Below are positions 17,295-26,391 of a stretch of DNA of 64,000 bases, piece by piece. How positions within the stretch are numbered: position 1 is the first letter of the stretch; every line of letters begins with the position of its first letter. The notes under the pieces were generated by a model. That model was given only the letters and a program-made list of their open reading frames with translations. It ran no database searches and was not told the DNA's origin. This stretch comes from Microbulbifer agarilyticus (GTDB lineage: Bacteria; Pseudomonadota; Gammaproteobacteria; Pseudomonadales; Cellvibrionaceae): positions 620,001 to 684,000 of the forward strand of contig NZ_JAHVKO010000004.1 of the NCBI RefSeq assembly GCF_019800665.1, read 5' to 3'. Made by a program: the position numbers and the translations under genes.

Positions 17295-18494
17295 TTACAG
17301 GAATGGTTTGTCGAGCCAGGTTTCCTGCCACGGCAAGCCGTATTTATTCAGGTCGTTCATAAACGGATCCGGGTCCAGCTGTTCCATATTCCACACGCCG
17401 GGTTTCATCCATTTGCCTTCCATCATCATCTTGGCACCGATCATGGCCGGTACGCCGGTGGTGTAAGAAATCGCCTGGGACTTAACTTCCTTATACGCTT
17501 CCTGATGGTCGCAAATGTTGTAGACGTAGTAGATCTTGTCATCACCACCACCCTGCGGGGTGCCCTTGATGATATTGCCAATACAGGTCTTGCCCTTGGT
17601 CAGCGGTCCCAGGCTTGCCGGATCGGGTAGCAGCGCCTTGAGGAATTGAATGGGTATGATCTGCTGGCCCTGGAACTCCACTGGCTCGATGCTGGTCATG
17701 CCGACGTTCTGCAACACTTCCAAATGTTTCAGGTAGCTGGCACCGAAGGTCATCCAGAAACGGGCGCGCTCGATTTCCGGATAGTGCGTGGACAGGGATT
17801 CCAGTTCCTCGTGGTACAGCAGATACAGGTCTTTCTCGCCGATGCCTTCGGGGAATTCGAACACCCGCTTTTCTTCCATCGGCTGGGTGGTGACCCATTT
17901 GCCATCCTCCCAGTAGCGGCCATTGGCGGTGATTTCACGAATGTTGATTTCCGGGTTGAAGTTGGTGGCAAACGGCAGGCCGTGGTCGCCGGCGTTACAG
18001 TCGAGAATATCCAGGGTCTTGATGCGATCAAAGTGGTGCTTTTTCGCATAGGCGGTAAATACGCTGGTCACACCCGGATCAAAACCGCTGCCGAGCAATG
18101 CCATCAGGCCGGCTTTTTCAAAACGGTCCTGATAGGCCCACTGCCACTTGTATTCGAACTTGGCCTCTTCCGGCGGTTCGTAGTTGGCCGTATCCAGATA
18201 GTGCACGCCGGTTTCCAGGCAGGCATCCATGATGTGCAGATCCTGATAGGGCAGCGCCACATTGATGACCATGTCCGGCTTCACTTTTTCAATCAGCGCG
18301 ACCATTTCACCAACGTTATCCGCATCTACTTCGGCGGTGTCGATTTTGCGCGGCAACATTTCCGCAATTTTGTCGCACTTGGATTTAGTGCGGCTGGCGA
18401 GGGTGATTTTCTCGAACACTTCTGCAACTTGTGCGCATTTGTGCGCGACTACCTGGCCGACGCCACCGGCGCCGACAATCAGAACGTTGGCCAT
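17295..18494 (-). CDS. carboxynorspermidine/carboxyspermidine synthase (saccharopine dehydrogenase family)
   Basis: This 399-residue enzyme condenses aspartate beta-semialdehyde with putrescine (or diaminopropane) and reduces the product with NADPH to carboxyspermidine (or carboxynorspermidine). The N-terminal Rossmann motif is VLIVGAGGVGQVV at residues 4-16, and the rest follows the saccharopine dehydrogenase-like fold with the segment GSGFDPGVTSVF near residue 137. Its position between speA and nspC, rather than near lysine genes, separates it from saccharopine dehydrogenase. It replaces the S-adenosylmethionine-dependent SpeD-SpeE route of E. coli. GGGAGAAAGAA precedes the ATG. Confidence 0.92.
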   Translation of the reverse strand: MANVLIVGAGGVGQVVAHKCAQVAEVFEKITLASRTKSKCDKIAEMLPRKIDTAEVDADNVGEMVALIEKVKPDMVINVALPYQDLHIMDACLETGVHYLDTANYEPPEEAKFEYKWQWAYQDRFEKAGLMALLGSGFDPGVTSVFTAYAKKHHFDRIKTLDILDCNAGDHGLPFATNFNPEINIREITANGRYWEDGKWVTTQPMEEKRVFEFPEGIGEKDLYLLYHEELESLSTHYPEIERARFWMTFGASYLKHLEVLQNVGMTSIEPVEFQGQQIIPIQFLKALLPDPASLGPLTKGKTCIGNIIKGTPQGGGDDKIYYVYNICDHQEAYKEVKSQAISYTTGVPAMIGAKMMMEGKWMKPGVWNMEQLDPDPFMNDLNKYGLPWQETWLDKPFL

Positions 18495-18532
18495 TTCTTT
18501 CTCCCTGTTCCTGATAGTGGGGATACCAAAAG

Positions 18533-20455
18533 TTACTTCTCGAAATAGGTATATCCGCTCATGCTCGCGGTATACGTGTGCAAAATATCTTTGCGCTGCT
18601 GTGGCGAAATCCGCTTTTCCTTCACCGCGCGCTCCGCCAATTTGCGGAAACGCTCGAACAAATCCTGCGGCGAGTACTCCACGTAACTCAGCACATCGGC
18701 AATGCTGTCACCGTGGATTTCGCGGCTGTAATCCACGTGCCCATCCTCGTCAATCCGTACACTGACCACATTCGTGTCACCGAACAGGTTGTGCAGGTCG
18801 CCGAGTGTCTCCTGGTAGGCACCCACCAGAAAAGTGCCGAGAATATATTCCTCGCCTTCTTTCAGTGGGTGCAGTGGTAGCGTTTTGCGCTCGCCCTGGC
18901 GGTCGATAAAGCGATCGATCTTGCCGTCACAGTCGCAGGTGATATCCGCGATGATCGCCGAACGTGTCGGTGCCTCGTCCAGACGGTGCACGGGTAATAG
19001 TGGAAACAGTTGATCAATCGCCCAGATGTCCGGCAGGGACTGGAACACGCTCATGTTCGCGTAATAGATGTCGGACAGTACTTCCGGTAGCGCTTCCAAG
19101 TCTGCTGGGATCTGGTCGACTTCATCGAGTAGCTTGCGGATTTTTTGCGCGCACTGCAGGAACAGGTTTTCCGCCAGCGCGCGGTCGCGCAGGCTCACCT
19201 GGCCATGTAAATAAAGTGCGCGGATCTCGTCGCGGTAGTAGAGCCCGTCGTTGTAGCTTTCCTGCAGGTTTTCCGACGCTACGCTCTCCAGTGCTTCCTG
19301 CAGGTTCTTCAGCATTGGATGCGCATCGCTGCCGATACGGTCGTCTTCCAGCTCGATGGGCTCGAAGCTGGTGGTATCCAGAATGTTGAACAACAAGACG
19401 GACGAGTAGGCGACGGTTGCGCGCCCGGATTCGGTAATAATGACCGGGTGGGTAACGCCCTCGCTGTCGAGGGTCTCCATAATGGCTTCCACCACATCTA
19501 CACAGTACTCATCCAGTGAGTAGTTCTTGGAGTGGGTGTAGTTGGTTTTGGAGCCGTCGTAGTCCACCGCCAGGCCGCCGCCGAGGTCCAGATAACCCAT
19601 GGCCGCGCCCTCTTCCACCAGGTCCGCATAGTAGCGGCAGGCTTCCAGCACACCGGTACGGATATCGCGGATATTCGGCACCTGCGAACCCAGGTGGTAG
19701 TGCAGCAACCGCAGGCAGTGCAGCATGTTGTGATCGCGCAGTTTGTCGACCATCGCGATCAGGTCATTACTGCCGAGGCCGAAAATACTGCGGTCGCCGC
19801 TGGTGGCGTTCCAGTAGCCGCCCACCTTGCTTGCCAGTTTTACCCGCACGCCAATGTTGGGCTCGATCTGTTCGCGTTCGGCGCAGCGAATGATGGTGTC
19901 CACTTCCGACGGTGTTTCCACCACGAAAAATACCTGCACGCCGAGGCGCTGTGCCTGCAAACCCAGGTTGATGAATTCCTCGTCCTTGTAACCATTGCAG
20001 ACGATGAGCGCATCGGTATTGTCGAGGATCGAAAGTGCGGCAATGAGCTCCGCCTTGCTGCCCGCTTCAAGCCCGTGCCCGAAGCTACGTCCGGCCTTGG
20101 CAATTTCCTCGATTACCTGGCACTGCTGGTTGACCTTGATTGGAAAAACGCCGCGGAAAACATTGTTGTAACCGCAGCTGTCGATTGCGCTGCGGAACGA
20201 ATTGTTGATGCGTGCGATTTGTGCGTCGAGCAGGTTTTCAAAACGCACCAGCAGCGGCATGCCCAGTCCGCGCTCGGTGGCGCCGTGGGCAATATCTAAC
20301 AGTGATACTGCGTGCAATTCGCCGGCGTCATTTTTCACTTCAACCGTGATTTCACCGCGCTGGTTCAGGTTGAAGTAATCGGCACCCCAGTTGCGGATGC
20401 CGTAGAGCGCTGCGGAGTCTTCGCAGGTCCAGTTTTCAATCTGTTGTTGCTTCAT
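18533..20455 (-). CDS. speA: biosynthetic arginine decarboxylase
   Basis: SpeA converts arginine to agmatine, the first committed step of the polyamine route here. At 640 residues it matches the large PLP-dependent biosynthetic enzyme. PLP lysine lies in GVFPIKVNQQ (near residue 105), followed by the LDLGGGLAVDYDG motif (near residue 293) and GRATVAYSSV. The ATG is preceded by AACAGGCGCT. It is the promoter-proximal gene of the cluster and lies 38 bp from carboxynorspermidine synthase. Transcription probably starts in the AT-rich 300-bp region upstream. Confidence 0.97.
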   Translation of the reverse strand: MKQQQIENWTCEDSAALYGIRNWGADYFNLNQRGEITVEVKNDAGELHAVSLLDIAHGATERGLGMPLLVRFENLLDAQIARINNSFRSAIDSCGYNNVFRGVFPIKVNQQCQVIEEIAKAGRSFGHGLEAGSKAELIAALSILDNTDALIVCNGYKDEEFINLGLQAQRLGVQVFFVVETPSEVDTIIRCAEREQIEPNIGVRVKLASKVGGYWNATSGDRSIFGLGSNDLIAMVDKLRDHNMLHCLRLLHYHLGSQVPNIRDIRTGVLEACRYYADLVEEGAAMGYLDLGGGLAVDYDGSKTNYTHSKNYSLDEYCVDVVEAIMETLDSEGVTHPVIITESGRATVAYSSVLLFNILDTTSFEPIELEDDRIGSDAHPMLKNLQEALESVASENLQESYNDGLYYRDEIRALYLHGQVSLRDRALAENLFLQCAQKIRKLLDEVDQIPADLEALPEVLSDIYYANMSVFQSLPDIWAIDQLFPLLPVHRLDEAPTRSAIIADITCDCDGKIDRFIDRQGERKTLPLHPLKEGEEYILGTFLVGAYQETLGDLHNLFGDTNVVSVRIDEDGHVDYSREIHGDSIADVLSYVEYSPQDLFERFRKLAERAVKEKRISPQQRKDILHTYTASMSGYTYFEK

Positions 20456-20689
20456 AGCGCCTGTTAAATTTGGGCAAATATTGGATGGAACCCGGTGCCG
20501 TATTCGGGGCGCGAATCTTGGGGTTTGGTTGTGTGGAAATCAATAAGGAATGAAAAGAAATTGCGGATAAATCAACAAGGTTAAAACTAAATTTTTATTC
20601 GGTTTTTTATTCGTTTTTTGTATATCGCCAAACATTTGTTTTTGACGCAACGGGTTAGGCGAAAGTCTTAAATAATTTATAAATAAAAA
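20456..20689. other. AT-rich region upstream of speA
   Basis: This stretch contains no gene. From about 20560 to 20690 it is markedly AT-rich, with runs of T on the plus strand, in contrast to the GC-rich surroundings. It should hold the minus-strand speA promoter, but I could not fix a convincing -35/-10 pair. It also contains part of the tail of the DUF6515 transcript. Confidence 0.4.
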
Positions 20690-20711
20690 AGGCGACTCGT
20701 GAGAGTCGCCT
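20690..20711 (-). terminator. rho-independent terminator after DUF6515 copy 2
   Basis: A perfect 9-bp stem (AGGCGACTC/GAGTCGCCT) with a four-base loop is followed on the minus strand by TTTTTTATTT. It ends the 20754-21512 gene and insulates speA from it. A second small hairpin, AACCGAAT-loop-ATTCGGTT, lies at 20720-20739. Confidence 0.9.
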
Positions 20712-20753
20712 GGGGAAGTAACCGAATAAATATTCGGTTGTTGGGGTTGGAAA

Positions 20754-21512
20754 TCAGAGGAAGCCCGGGTTGGCCACCACCACGTAACCGTGTCGGTGAT
20801 GGTCCCATTGGTAGTAAGTGTCGTAGGCAACAAAGTAGTTCAGGCCATTAAAGCTGACGCTGAATGCGGTGCCCGGCAGTGTGCGAACAAAGGCGCCTAC
20901 TGGGGCCTCGGCCACCACGTAGCCGGGACCGTAGGGACGGTAAAAAATACCGTCGCTGAAGTAGTAGCCCAGGCCGCCAAAACTCAGGCTGACATAGGAC
21001 GTGGGCAAACGCTTCCAGCGGTAGCCGTAACCAAAGTGTGCCGGACGCCAGCGATGCTTGTGCGGGCGGTAGTAAGGCCGATGGTGTGGGCGGTGATGCG
21101 GCTTGTAGTGTGGCTTGTGACGGGGCTTGTTGTGCCCGCGGTAGTCCACATACTGATAGTCCTTGTAGTACTTGCGGTCGTGCTTATGTGCCTTGCGTTC
21201 ATGTTTGCGCGCTTGGCGTTCGTGCTTGCGTGCCTGATGTTCATGCCTATCCGCCTTGCGCTCGTGTTTACGGGCTTCTTGCTTGTGATAGCGTTTTTTG
21301 TCCTGGTGGCGATCGTGGCGACGGTCCTGTTCGTCACGCCGTTTGTCGGCGATGTCACGTATCCGGTTGCCGTGCCGCACCTGGTGGTCGCGCTGCTGCA
21401 TGTGCTTGCGACCGTGGTCGTGGCGGTGGTGACGGTCGTCCCGGTCGGCCAGGGCGGGCGCTGTGGTCAGCAGCAAGCTGGCGGTGGCAACCGCAGTGAT
21501 CAGTGTTTTCAT
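20754..21512 (-). CDS. exported DUF6515 family protein, copy 2, with basic His/Lys/Arg linker
   Basis: This 252-residue protein has a signal peptide (residues 1-23, ending ALA), then about 130 residues dominated by His, Arg, Lys, Asp and Glu with repeats of the form RKHERKA/RKHERQA, and then a DUF6515 domain. That domain (LSFGGLGYYFSDGIFYRP ... TYYQW) matches the one at 14190-14846. The basic repeat segment is likely disordered or helical and could bind metal, nucleic acid or polyanionic envelope polymers; this is speculation. The ATG at 21512 is chosen because GAGGAGAACGACC precedes it; the 67 upstream codons lack any sign of coding. Confidence 0.75.
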   Translation of the reverse strand: MKTLITAVATASLLLTTAPALADRDDRHHRHDHGRKHMQQRDHQVRHGNRIRDIADKRRDEQDRRHDRHQDKKRYHKQEARKHERKADRHEHQARKHERQARKHERKAHKHDRKYYKDYQYVDYRGHNKPRHKPHYKPHHRPHHRPYYRPHKHRWRPAHFGYGYRWKRLPTSYVSLSFGGLGYYFSDGIFYRPYGPGYVVAEAPVGAFVRTLPGTAFSVSFNGLNYFVAYDTYYQWDHHRHGYVVVANPGFL

Positions 21513-21738
21513 GGTCGTTCTCCTCAGCCATCCGTGTGACTGACTCTGTGGCCTTATGCAAAGGCTTCTCGATAACGTGGGGGCCAGTGTGCCCCCTGTA
21601 CACTGAATCCTTCCTGAACCGGTTGCAGAAACTCCCTGTGGCGGCAAAAACTGAATGTGACCAATGCTTCCCGATTTGTTCGGGCACCCCGCGGAAGGTA
21701 AGATGCCGCGCAACTAACCACTTGGCGGAACCCCGGCA

Positions 21739-22587
21739 ATGCAAGTTTTTCACCACGTGGCCAGCCTGCGCGAGGCGCTGGCGGAGGCCCGTCGCGATGG
21801 CAAGACCATCGGATTCGTGCCCACCATGGGCAACCTGCACGACGCGCACATCGAACTGGTCAATCTGGCCCGCAAGCAGTGTGACGTTGTGGTGGTGTCG
21901 ATCTTCGTTAATCGCCTGCAATTTGGACTCAATGAAGACTGGGATACCTACCCCCGTACCATGCAGGCGGACATGGCCAAGCTGCGTGCAGCCAACTGTG
22001 ATTACCTGTTCCACCCGGATGAAGCCGAAATCTACCCCAATGGGATGGACGAGCAGACCAAGGTCATCTGCCCGGCGATGACCGATGTACTGTGTGGCGC
22101 GAGCCGCCCGGGGCACTTTGAAGGCGTGACCACGGTGGTGGCAAAGCTGTTTAACATCGTGCAGCCAAACAAGGCGGTATTCGGTATCAAGGATTTCCAG
22201 CAGCTGGCGGTAATCCGCCGCATGGTGGAAGACCTGTGTATGCCGGTGGAGATTGTTGCGGCACCGGTGCACCGCGAAGACGATGGTCTGGCGATGAGCT
22301 CGCGCAATGGTTATCTGAGTGAAGAGGAGCGCCCGCGTGTGGCGATTCTCAACCAGTCGCTGAACTGGGTGAGCGATGAGATCAAATCTGGTCGCAAGGA
22401 TTTCCCGGCGCTGGAAGATGAGGCACGGGCGAAAATCGAGCAAGCGGGCTTTAAGGTGGATTACTTTTCCATCTGCAACAGCAAGGACCTGCAGCCTGCG
22501 GCCCACGACGATAGCGAGATCACAATTCTCGGCGCCATGTACACCAGCGGTGCGCGCTTGATCGACAATGTTTCCTTGAGTGTGTGA
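21739..22587 (+). CDS. panC: pantothenate synthetase
   Basis: PanC joins pantoate and beta-alanine using ATP to form pantothenate, the coenzyme A precursor. The 282-residue length is normal. The nucleotidyltransferase HIGH-like motif reads GNLHDAH (residues 31-37) where most PanC proteins have GALHxGH, and later motifs are [22 protein letters not shown] (usually GEKDYQQ) and [11 protein letters not shown]. These changes make it a somewhat divergent PanC with the catalytic histidines kept. It is followed 16 bp later by panD, which supplies its beta-alanine. panB is not adjacent. Confidence 0.9.
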   Translation: MQVFHHVASLREALAEARRDGKTIGFVPTMGNLHDAHIELVNLARKQCDVVVVSIFVNRLQFGLNEDWDTYPRTMQADMAKLRAANCDYLFHPDEAEIYPNGMDEQTKVICPAMTDVLCGASRPGHFEGVTTVVAKLFNIVQPNKAVFGIKDFQQLAVIRRMVEDLCMPVEIVAAPVHREDDGLAMSSRNGYLSEEERPRVAILNQSLNWVSDEIKSGRKDFPALEDEARAKIEQAGFKVDYFSICNSKDLQPAAHDDSEITILGAMYTSGARLIDNVSLSV

Positions 22588-22603
22588 AGTCAGGAGTTCG
22601 TTA

Positions 22604-22993
22604 ATGCAAATTGAGATGTTGAAAGGCAAGCTGCATATGGCGGCGGTTACCCAGGCGGAACTCTGGTACGACGGCTCCTGTGCGATCGATGAAGATCTAG
22701 TTGAACTTGCGGGGCTGCGCGAGTTTGAAAAAATCGATATCTACAATGTTTCCAATGGCGAGCGCTTTCACACCTATGTGATTCTGGCGGAGCGCGGTTC
22801 CGGCATTATTTCAATGAATGGTGCTGCAGCGCGCCGCGTGCAGGTTGGCGATCGTATTATTATTGCCGCCTATGCACAGATGTCTGAGGCTGAGGCCGAC
22901 TCTTTCAACCCCAAGCTTGTTTATTTGGATGAGCAGAATCGGGTTGAGCGTAGTACCAATACTATTCCTGTGCAGATGTCTGAGCCCGCTTAA
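22604..22993 (+). CDS. panD: aspartate 1-decarboxylase proenzyme
   Basis: PanD makes beta-alanine from aspartate. It is a 129-residue proenzyme that cleaves itself between Gly24 and Ser25, turning Ser25 into the pyruvoyl cofactor; the site reads YDGSCAID here, in the expected position. Lys9 (GKLH) and Tyr58-type residues of the active site are in a normal context. The ATG at 22604 follows CAGGAGTTCGTTA. It forms a two-gene operon with panC and ends shortly before a pair of palindromic repeats. Confidence 0.96.
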   Translation: MQIEMLKGKLHMAAVTQAELWYDGSCAIDEDLVELAGLREFEKIDIYNVSNGERFHTYVILAERGSGIISMNGAAARRVQVGDRIIIAAYAQMSEAEADSFNPKLVYLDEQNRVERSTNTIPVQMSEPA

Positions 22994-23032
22994 CTTTTTT
23001 GGGTTTCGTGGTCCGTTTTATTGCTAGATCGG

Positions 23033-23150
23033 TGGCGGCAGCGCGACGGCTATTAGCTTTCAGGACCACTGTAAACCCATCCCTGGGCGTTGCGGCGCAA
23101 ACTTCCTGTTTGCGACGCTCCTGAAAGCTAATACCCGTCACTCTACCTTC
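23033..23150 (+). repeat. 119-bp-family palindrome, copy 2 (forward)
   Basis: Outer arms 23043-23065 and 23119-23141 pair at 21 of 23 positions. Hairpin A is CCC-ATCCCT-GGG; hairpin B is CGCAAAC-TTCCT-GTTTGCG (23096-23114). The ends are TGGCGG and CCTTC. It lies after panD and faces copy 3. Confidence 0.9.
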
Positions 23151-23200
23151 GATTTCTACCTTTTTGCTTCGTTAGCGATGTCTAAGGTTTCTCCCAACTT

Positions 23201-23324
23201 GAAGGGAAGGCCGAGTGTTGGAAGCCTGTTTTCAGGACCGTCGGCGACAGGGATGTCGCCGACGCAGCGTACATGGACGTATTCACAGCGGTCCTGAAAA
23301 CAGGCTTCCGGCGCTCGGCCGCCA
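23201..23324 (-). repeat. 119-bp-family palindrome, copy 3 (reverse)
   Basis: Outer arms 23209-23238 and 23291-23320 pair at 27 of 30 positions; the exceptions are T/C changes that still allow G-T pairing. Hairpin B is GTCGGCGAC-AGGGAT-GTCGCCGAC (23240-23263). On the minus strand it has the same order as copy 2. It lies upstream of the CoA-transferase gene. Confidence 0.9.
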
Positions 23325-23421
23325 AGGAACTCCACAGAATGGGGCCTCGTGGCAAGTTTGTGACCAGATGACCACCCGCCTACCATACCTCCAAATTCAA
23401 GGTAGGATTCCACCCATCTCA

Positions 23422-25287
23422 ATGTCATCTCTGACAAACCCCAAAACCAGCGAACCCGTCACTTGGGATCAGCTGCTAAAAAGCGGCTGCCGTATCTTCG
23501 TTGGTTCACATGCCGCCGTTCCCGATGCATTAATGGCTGACCTGATTGCCAATAGTCGGGGGTTGAATGACATCGAAGTTACGCAGGTGTTTACACTTTC
23601 AGATAATGTCTGGGCGGAACGTAAACACGCTGAGCTGTTTACTATCAATGCCTTGTATATCGGTGGTACCGCGGTGCGCAATGCGGTCGCCGAAGGGCGC
23701 GCGGACTATACGCCCACCTTTCTGTCGGAAGTGCCAAAGCTGTTTAGCGATCATGTACTTCCGTTGGATGCCGCACTGATTATGGTAAGCCCGCCGGATG
23801 AACTCGGTTACTGTTCGCTCGGTGTGAGTGTAGATGTGGTGTCATCCGCAGTGAAGCATGCCACTACCGTAATCGCCCAGATTAATCCGAGCATGCCGCG
23901 TACCTGTGGCCACACGTTTATTCATCGCGATCAGATACATGCCTGGATGACCGAAGATGCTTCCATCCCGGAATCCCCACCACCGGAAATGGATCAGGCG
24001 GTGGAGCAGATCGGGCAGTATGTTTCCCTGCTGGTAGAGAATGGGGCTACGTTGCAGATTGGTATGGGCAAGATCCACGATGCGGTGTTGCGCTACCTGG
24101 GTAATCATAAAGATCTGGGTGTGCACTCGGAGATGATTTCCGATGGCATCGCTCGGCTAATGAAAAGCGGGGTGATCAATAACCGCAAAAAGACCTTCCA
24201 TAAAGGTAAAACTATAACCGCTTACTGCATGGGGTCACGGGAACTCTATGACTTTGTCGATGGGAATCCCCATGTCGAGCTGTATCCCGCCGAGCATGTC
24301 AGCTCGCCGGTAAAGATCGCGCGCAACGACAAGATGGTGGCGATCAACAGCGCTATTGAGGTGGACCTCACCGGGCAGGTGGTCTCGGACTCGATCGGCC
24401 GGCTGCTATATAGCGGCATCGGCGGGCAGGTGGATTTTATCCGTGGCGCCGCGCTGAGTAAGGGTGGCAAACCCATTATCGCCCTGCCATCCACGGCGCG
24501 GGACAAAGACGGCAAACTGGTGTCTCGCATCGTTGCTTCCCTCACCCCGGGCAGTGGTGTGGTCACCTCACGCGCGCATGTGCACTATGTGGTAACCGAA
24601 TACGGTATCGCCTCCCTGCGCGGCAAAAGCGTGCGCGAGCGTACCCTGGAAATGATCCGCATCGCGCACCCGGAGTTCCGCCGCGAGTTACTGGAAAAAG
24701 TACGCGAGTTTTACTGGGTGCCGGAATACCAGGAGCAAGCGCCCACCACGGTGCCGGAGCTGGGCCCAGTGGACCAGAAACAGTACACCTTTGATGGAAT
24801 GCGCTATACCTTGCGTCCACTGCGCCCGTCGGATGAACGACGGTTACAGGAGTTCTTCTACACCCACAATAAAGAAACCCTGATGATGCGCTACAACCAC
24901 CATGTGACGCAGATGTCGCGAGAAAAGTCCTGTAGTCTGGTGAGCGTGGATCAGGGGCGAGACCTGGCACTGTGCTTTACCGACTTTGATGGTGAAAGCG
25001 AAGTGATTCAGGGGGTAGGGCGATATTACTACTATCCGGCGGACAACAGCTGCGAAGTGGCATTCGTGATCAAGGAGAGCCGCCGCGGCAAGGGCATTGC
25101 CACCACCTTATTGAAAGAAATGGAAAAGGTTGCACGGGCGCGCGGTATTGCGAAAATGTTTGCCTGTGTGCGCCGCGACAACAAGCCGATGCTCAAAATA
25201 TTTGAAGCGAACGACTTCACTACCCGTTCTGGTGACTCCATGGATGAGCTCTATCTGGAACTGACTCTGTCTGGGAACAAGGACTGA
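23422..25287 (+). CDS. acetyl-CoA hydrolase/CoA-transferase fused to a C-terminal GNAT acetyltransferase
   Basis: This 621-residue protein has two parts. Residues 1 to about 440 are an acetyl-CoA hydrolase/4-hydroxybutyrate CoA-transferase type domain, with the probable catalytic Glu in INSAIEVDLTGQ and the glycine-rich SGIGGQVDFIRGA segment. After a linker, residues from about 455 form a GNAT domain with the acetyl-CoA loop RRGKGIATTLL. Similar fusions occur in Pseudomonas relatives. The protein could exchange CoA between carboxylates, including acetate, and acetylate a protein or small molecule in response to acetyl-CoA. An in-frame ATG at 23368 is a possible alternative start. The deacetylase-like gene begins 2 bp after it. 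Confidence 0.85.
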   Translation: MSSLTNPKTSEPVTWDQLLKSGCRIFVGSHAAVPDALMADLIANSRGLNDIEVTQVFTLSDNVWAERKHAELFTINALYIGGTAVRNAVAEGRADYTPTFLSEVPKLFSDHVLPLDAALIMVSPPDELGYCSLGVSVDVVSSAVKHATTVIAQINPSMPRTCGHTFIHRDQIHAWMTEDASIPESPPPEMDQAVEQIGQYVSLLVENGATLQIGMGKIHDAVLRYLGNHKDLGVHSEMISDGIARLMKSGVINNRKKTFHKGKTITAYCMGSRELYDFVDGNPHVELYPAEHVSSPVKIARNDKMVAINSAIEVDLTGQVVSDSIGRLLYSGIGGQVDFIRGAALSKGGKPIIALPSTARDKDGKLVSRIVASLTPGSGVVTSRAHVHYVVTEYGIASLRGKSVRERTLEMIRIAHPEFRRELLEKVREFYWVPEYQEQAPTTVPELGPVDQKQYTFDGMRYTLRPLRPSDERRLQEFFYTHNKETLMMRYNHHVTQMSREKSCSLVSVDQGRDLALCFTDFDGESEVIQGVGRYYYYPADNSCEVAFVIKESRRGKGIATTLLKEMEKVARARGIAKMFACVRRDNKPMLKIFEANDFTTRSGDSMDELYLELTLSGNKD

Positions 25288-25289
25288 CT

Positions 25290-26216
25290 ATGCCCGCCGT
25301 TGGATTCTTCTCTGACCCCGCCTGCCATAAACACGATATGGGCGACGACCACCCCGAGTGTCCCGCGCGCCTAGATGCGATTCAGGATCAGTTACTGAGT
25401 AGCGGTATTGAATATGTACTGCGTTTCTTCGACGCCCCGCAGGCAACGCGCGAACAAATTGAGCGGGTACACACTGCGGAATATGTGGAATCGATTTTTG
25501 CACGCGCACCCAGCGAAGGCTTTGAAGTCCTCGACGAAGACACCCGCATGAATCCCCACACACTGATTGCCGCATTACACGCAGCCGGCAGCGGCGTGGA
25601 CGCAGTGGACCGCGTTATGCGCGGCGAGATCAATTCAGGATTCTGTGCGGTACGCCCACCGGGCCATCACGCCGAGCGTGACAAGGCCATGGGTTTCTGT
25701 CTGTTTAACAATATTGCAATTGCTGCCGAGCACGCGCGAACACAGCATGGTTTCGAAAGAGTTGCGATCCTCGATTTTGATGTGCATCACGGCAATGGTA
25801 CCGAAGACTTTGCCGCCGGCCGCGATGGCTACCTGTTCTGCTCCAGCTTCCAGTCGCCGTACTACCCGTTCTCCGGCACTGGAGAATTGCCGGCCAATAT
25901 CATCAACTCCCCGTTGGAAGCGGGCGCTGGTGGTGACGCGCTGCGCGAGATCGTCGCCGAGCAGTGGCTGCCAGCCCTGGAAAAGTTTCAGCCACAGATG
26001 TTGTTTATCTCCGCTGGATTTGACGGACATGTGGAAGACGCTATGGCGCAACTGCGTTTTAAGGAAGACGACTACCTGTGGGTAACCGAGAGGCTGCGGG
26101 AATACGCAGACGAGAACTGCGAAGGGCGGATTGTTTCCGCGCTGGAAGGTGGTTATGCGTTATCTGCACTGGGGCGCAGCGTTGTAGCTCACCTCAAGGG
26201 ATTAATTGGTGGTTAG
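25290..26216 (+). CDS. histone deacetylase family protein (class II-like amidohydrolase)
   Basis: This 308-residue zinc amidohydrolase has the HDAC signatures RPPGHHAE (about residues 122-129) and DFDVHHGNGT (about 167-176), with the zinc-binding Asp and His and the later SAGFDGH segment. Bacterial members include acetylpolyamine amidohydrolases, acetoin-utilisation-like proteins and protein deacetylases. The ATG is two bases after the stop of the CoA-transferase/GNAT gene, so the two are almost surely translated together; one partner can add acetyl groups and the other remove them. The substrate is not determined by sequence. Polyamine genes lie about 5 kb away, so acetylpolyamine is one option. 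Confidence 0.9.
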   Translation: MPAVGFFSDPACHKHDMGDDHPECPARLDAIQDQLLSSGIEYVLRFFDAPQATREQIERVHTAEYVESIFARAPSEGFEVLDEDTRMNPHTLIAALHAAGSGVDAVDRVMRGEINSGFCAVRPPGHHAERDKAMGFCLFNNIAIAAEHARTQHGFERVAILDFDVHHGNGTEDFAAGRDGYLFCSSFQSPYYPFSGTGELPANIINSPLEAGAGGDALREIVAEQWLPALEKFQPQMLFISAGFDGHVEDAMAQLRFKEDDYLWVTERLREYADENCEGRIVSALEGGYALSALGRSVVAHLKGLIGG

Positions 26217-26239
26217 GGCGGTGTCATGTGTGTAGATGC

Positions 26240-26358
26240 GAAGGGGCTGTGGTGGGTATGGTTTTTCAGGAGCGTCGGCAACATGGATGTTGCCGACGCA
26301 GCGTACAGGGATGTATTCACAGCGGTCCTGAAAAACCATAGCCGCTACAGGGCCGCCA
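26240..26358 (-). repeat. 119-bp-family palindrome, copy 4 (reverse)
   Basis: Outer arms 26246-26271 and 26326-26351 pair with four mismatches in the distal part. Hairpin B is GTCGGCAAC-ATGGAT-GTTGCCGAC (26274-26297); hairpin A is GTAC-AGGGAT-GTAT. It lies between the convergent deacetylase-like and cupin genes. Confidence 0.88.
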
Positions 26359-26391
26359 CTAAGTTCGCTAGTGGTAGCCCCTCAGGCCGAG

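Noticed and set aside
22994-23421. Insertion sequence or transposase remnants beside the paired repeats
   Set aside because: No coding remnant of a transposase and no clear target-site duplication could be seen around any copy.
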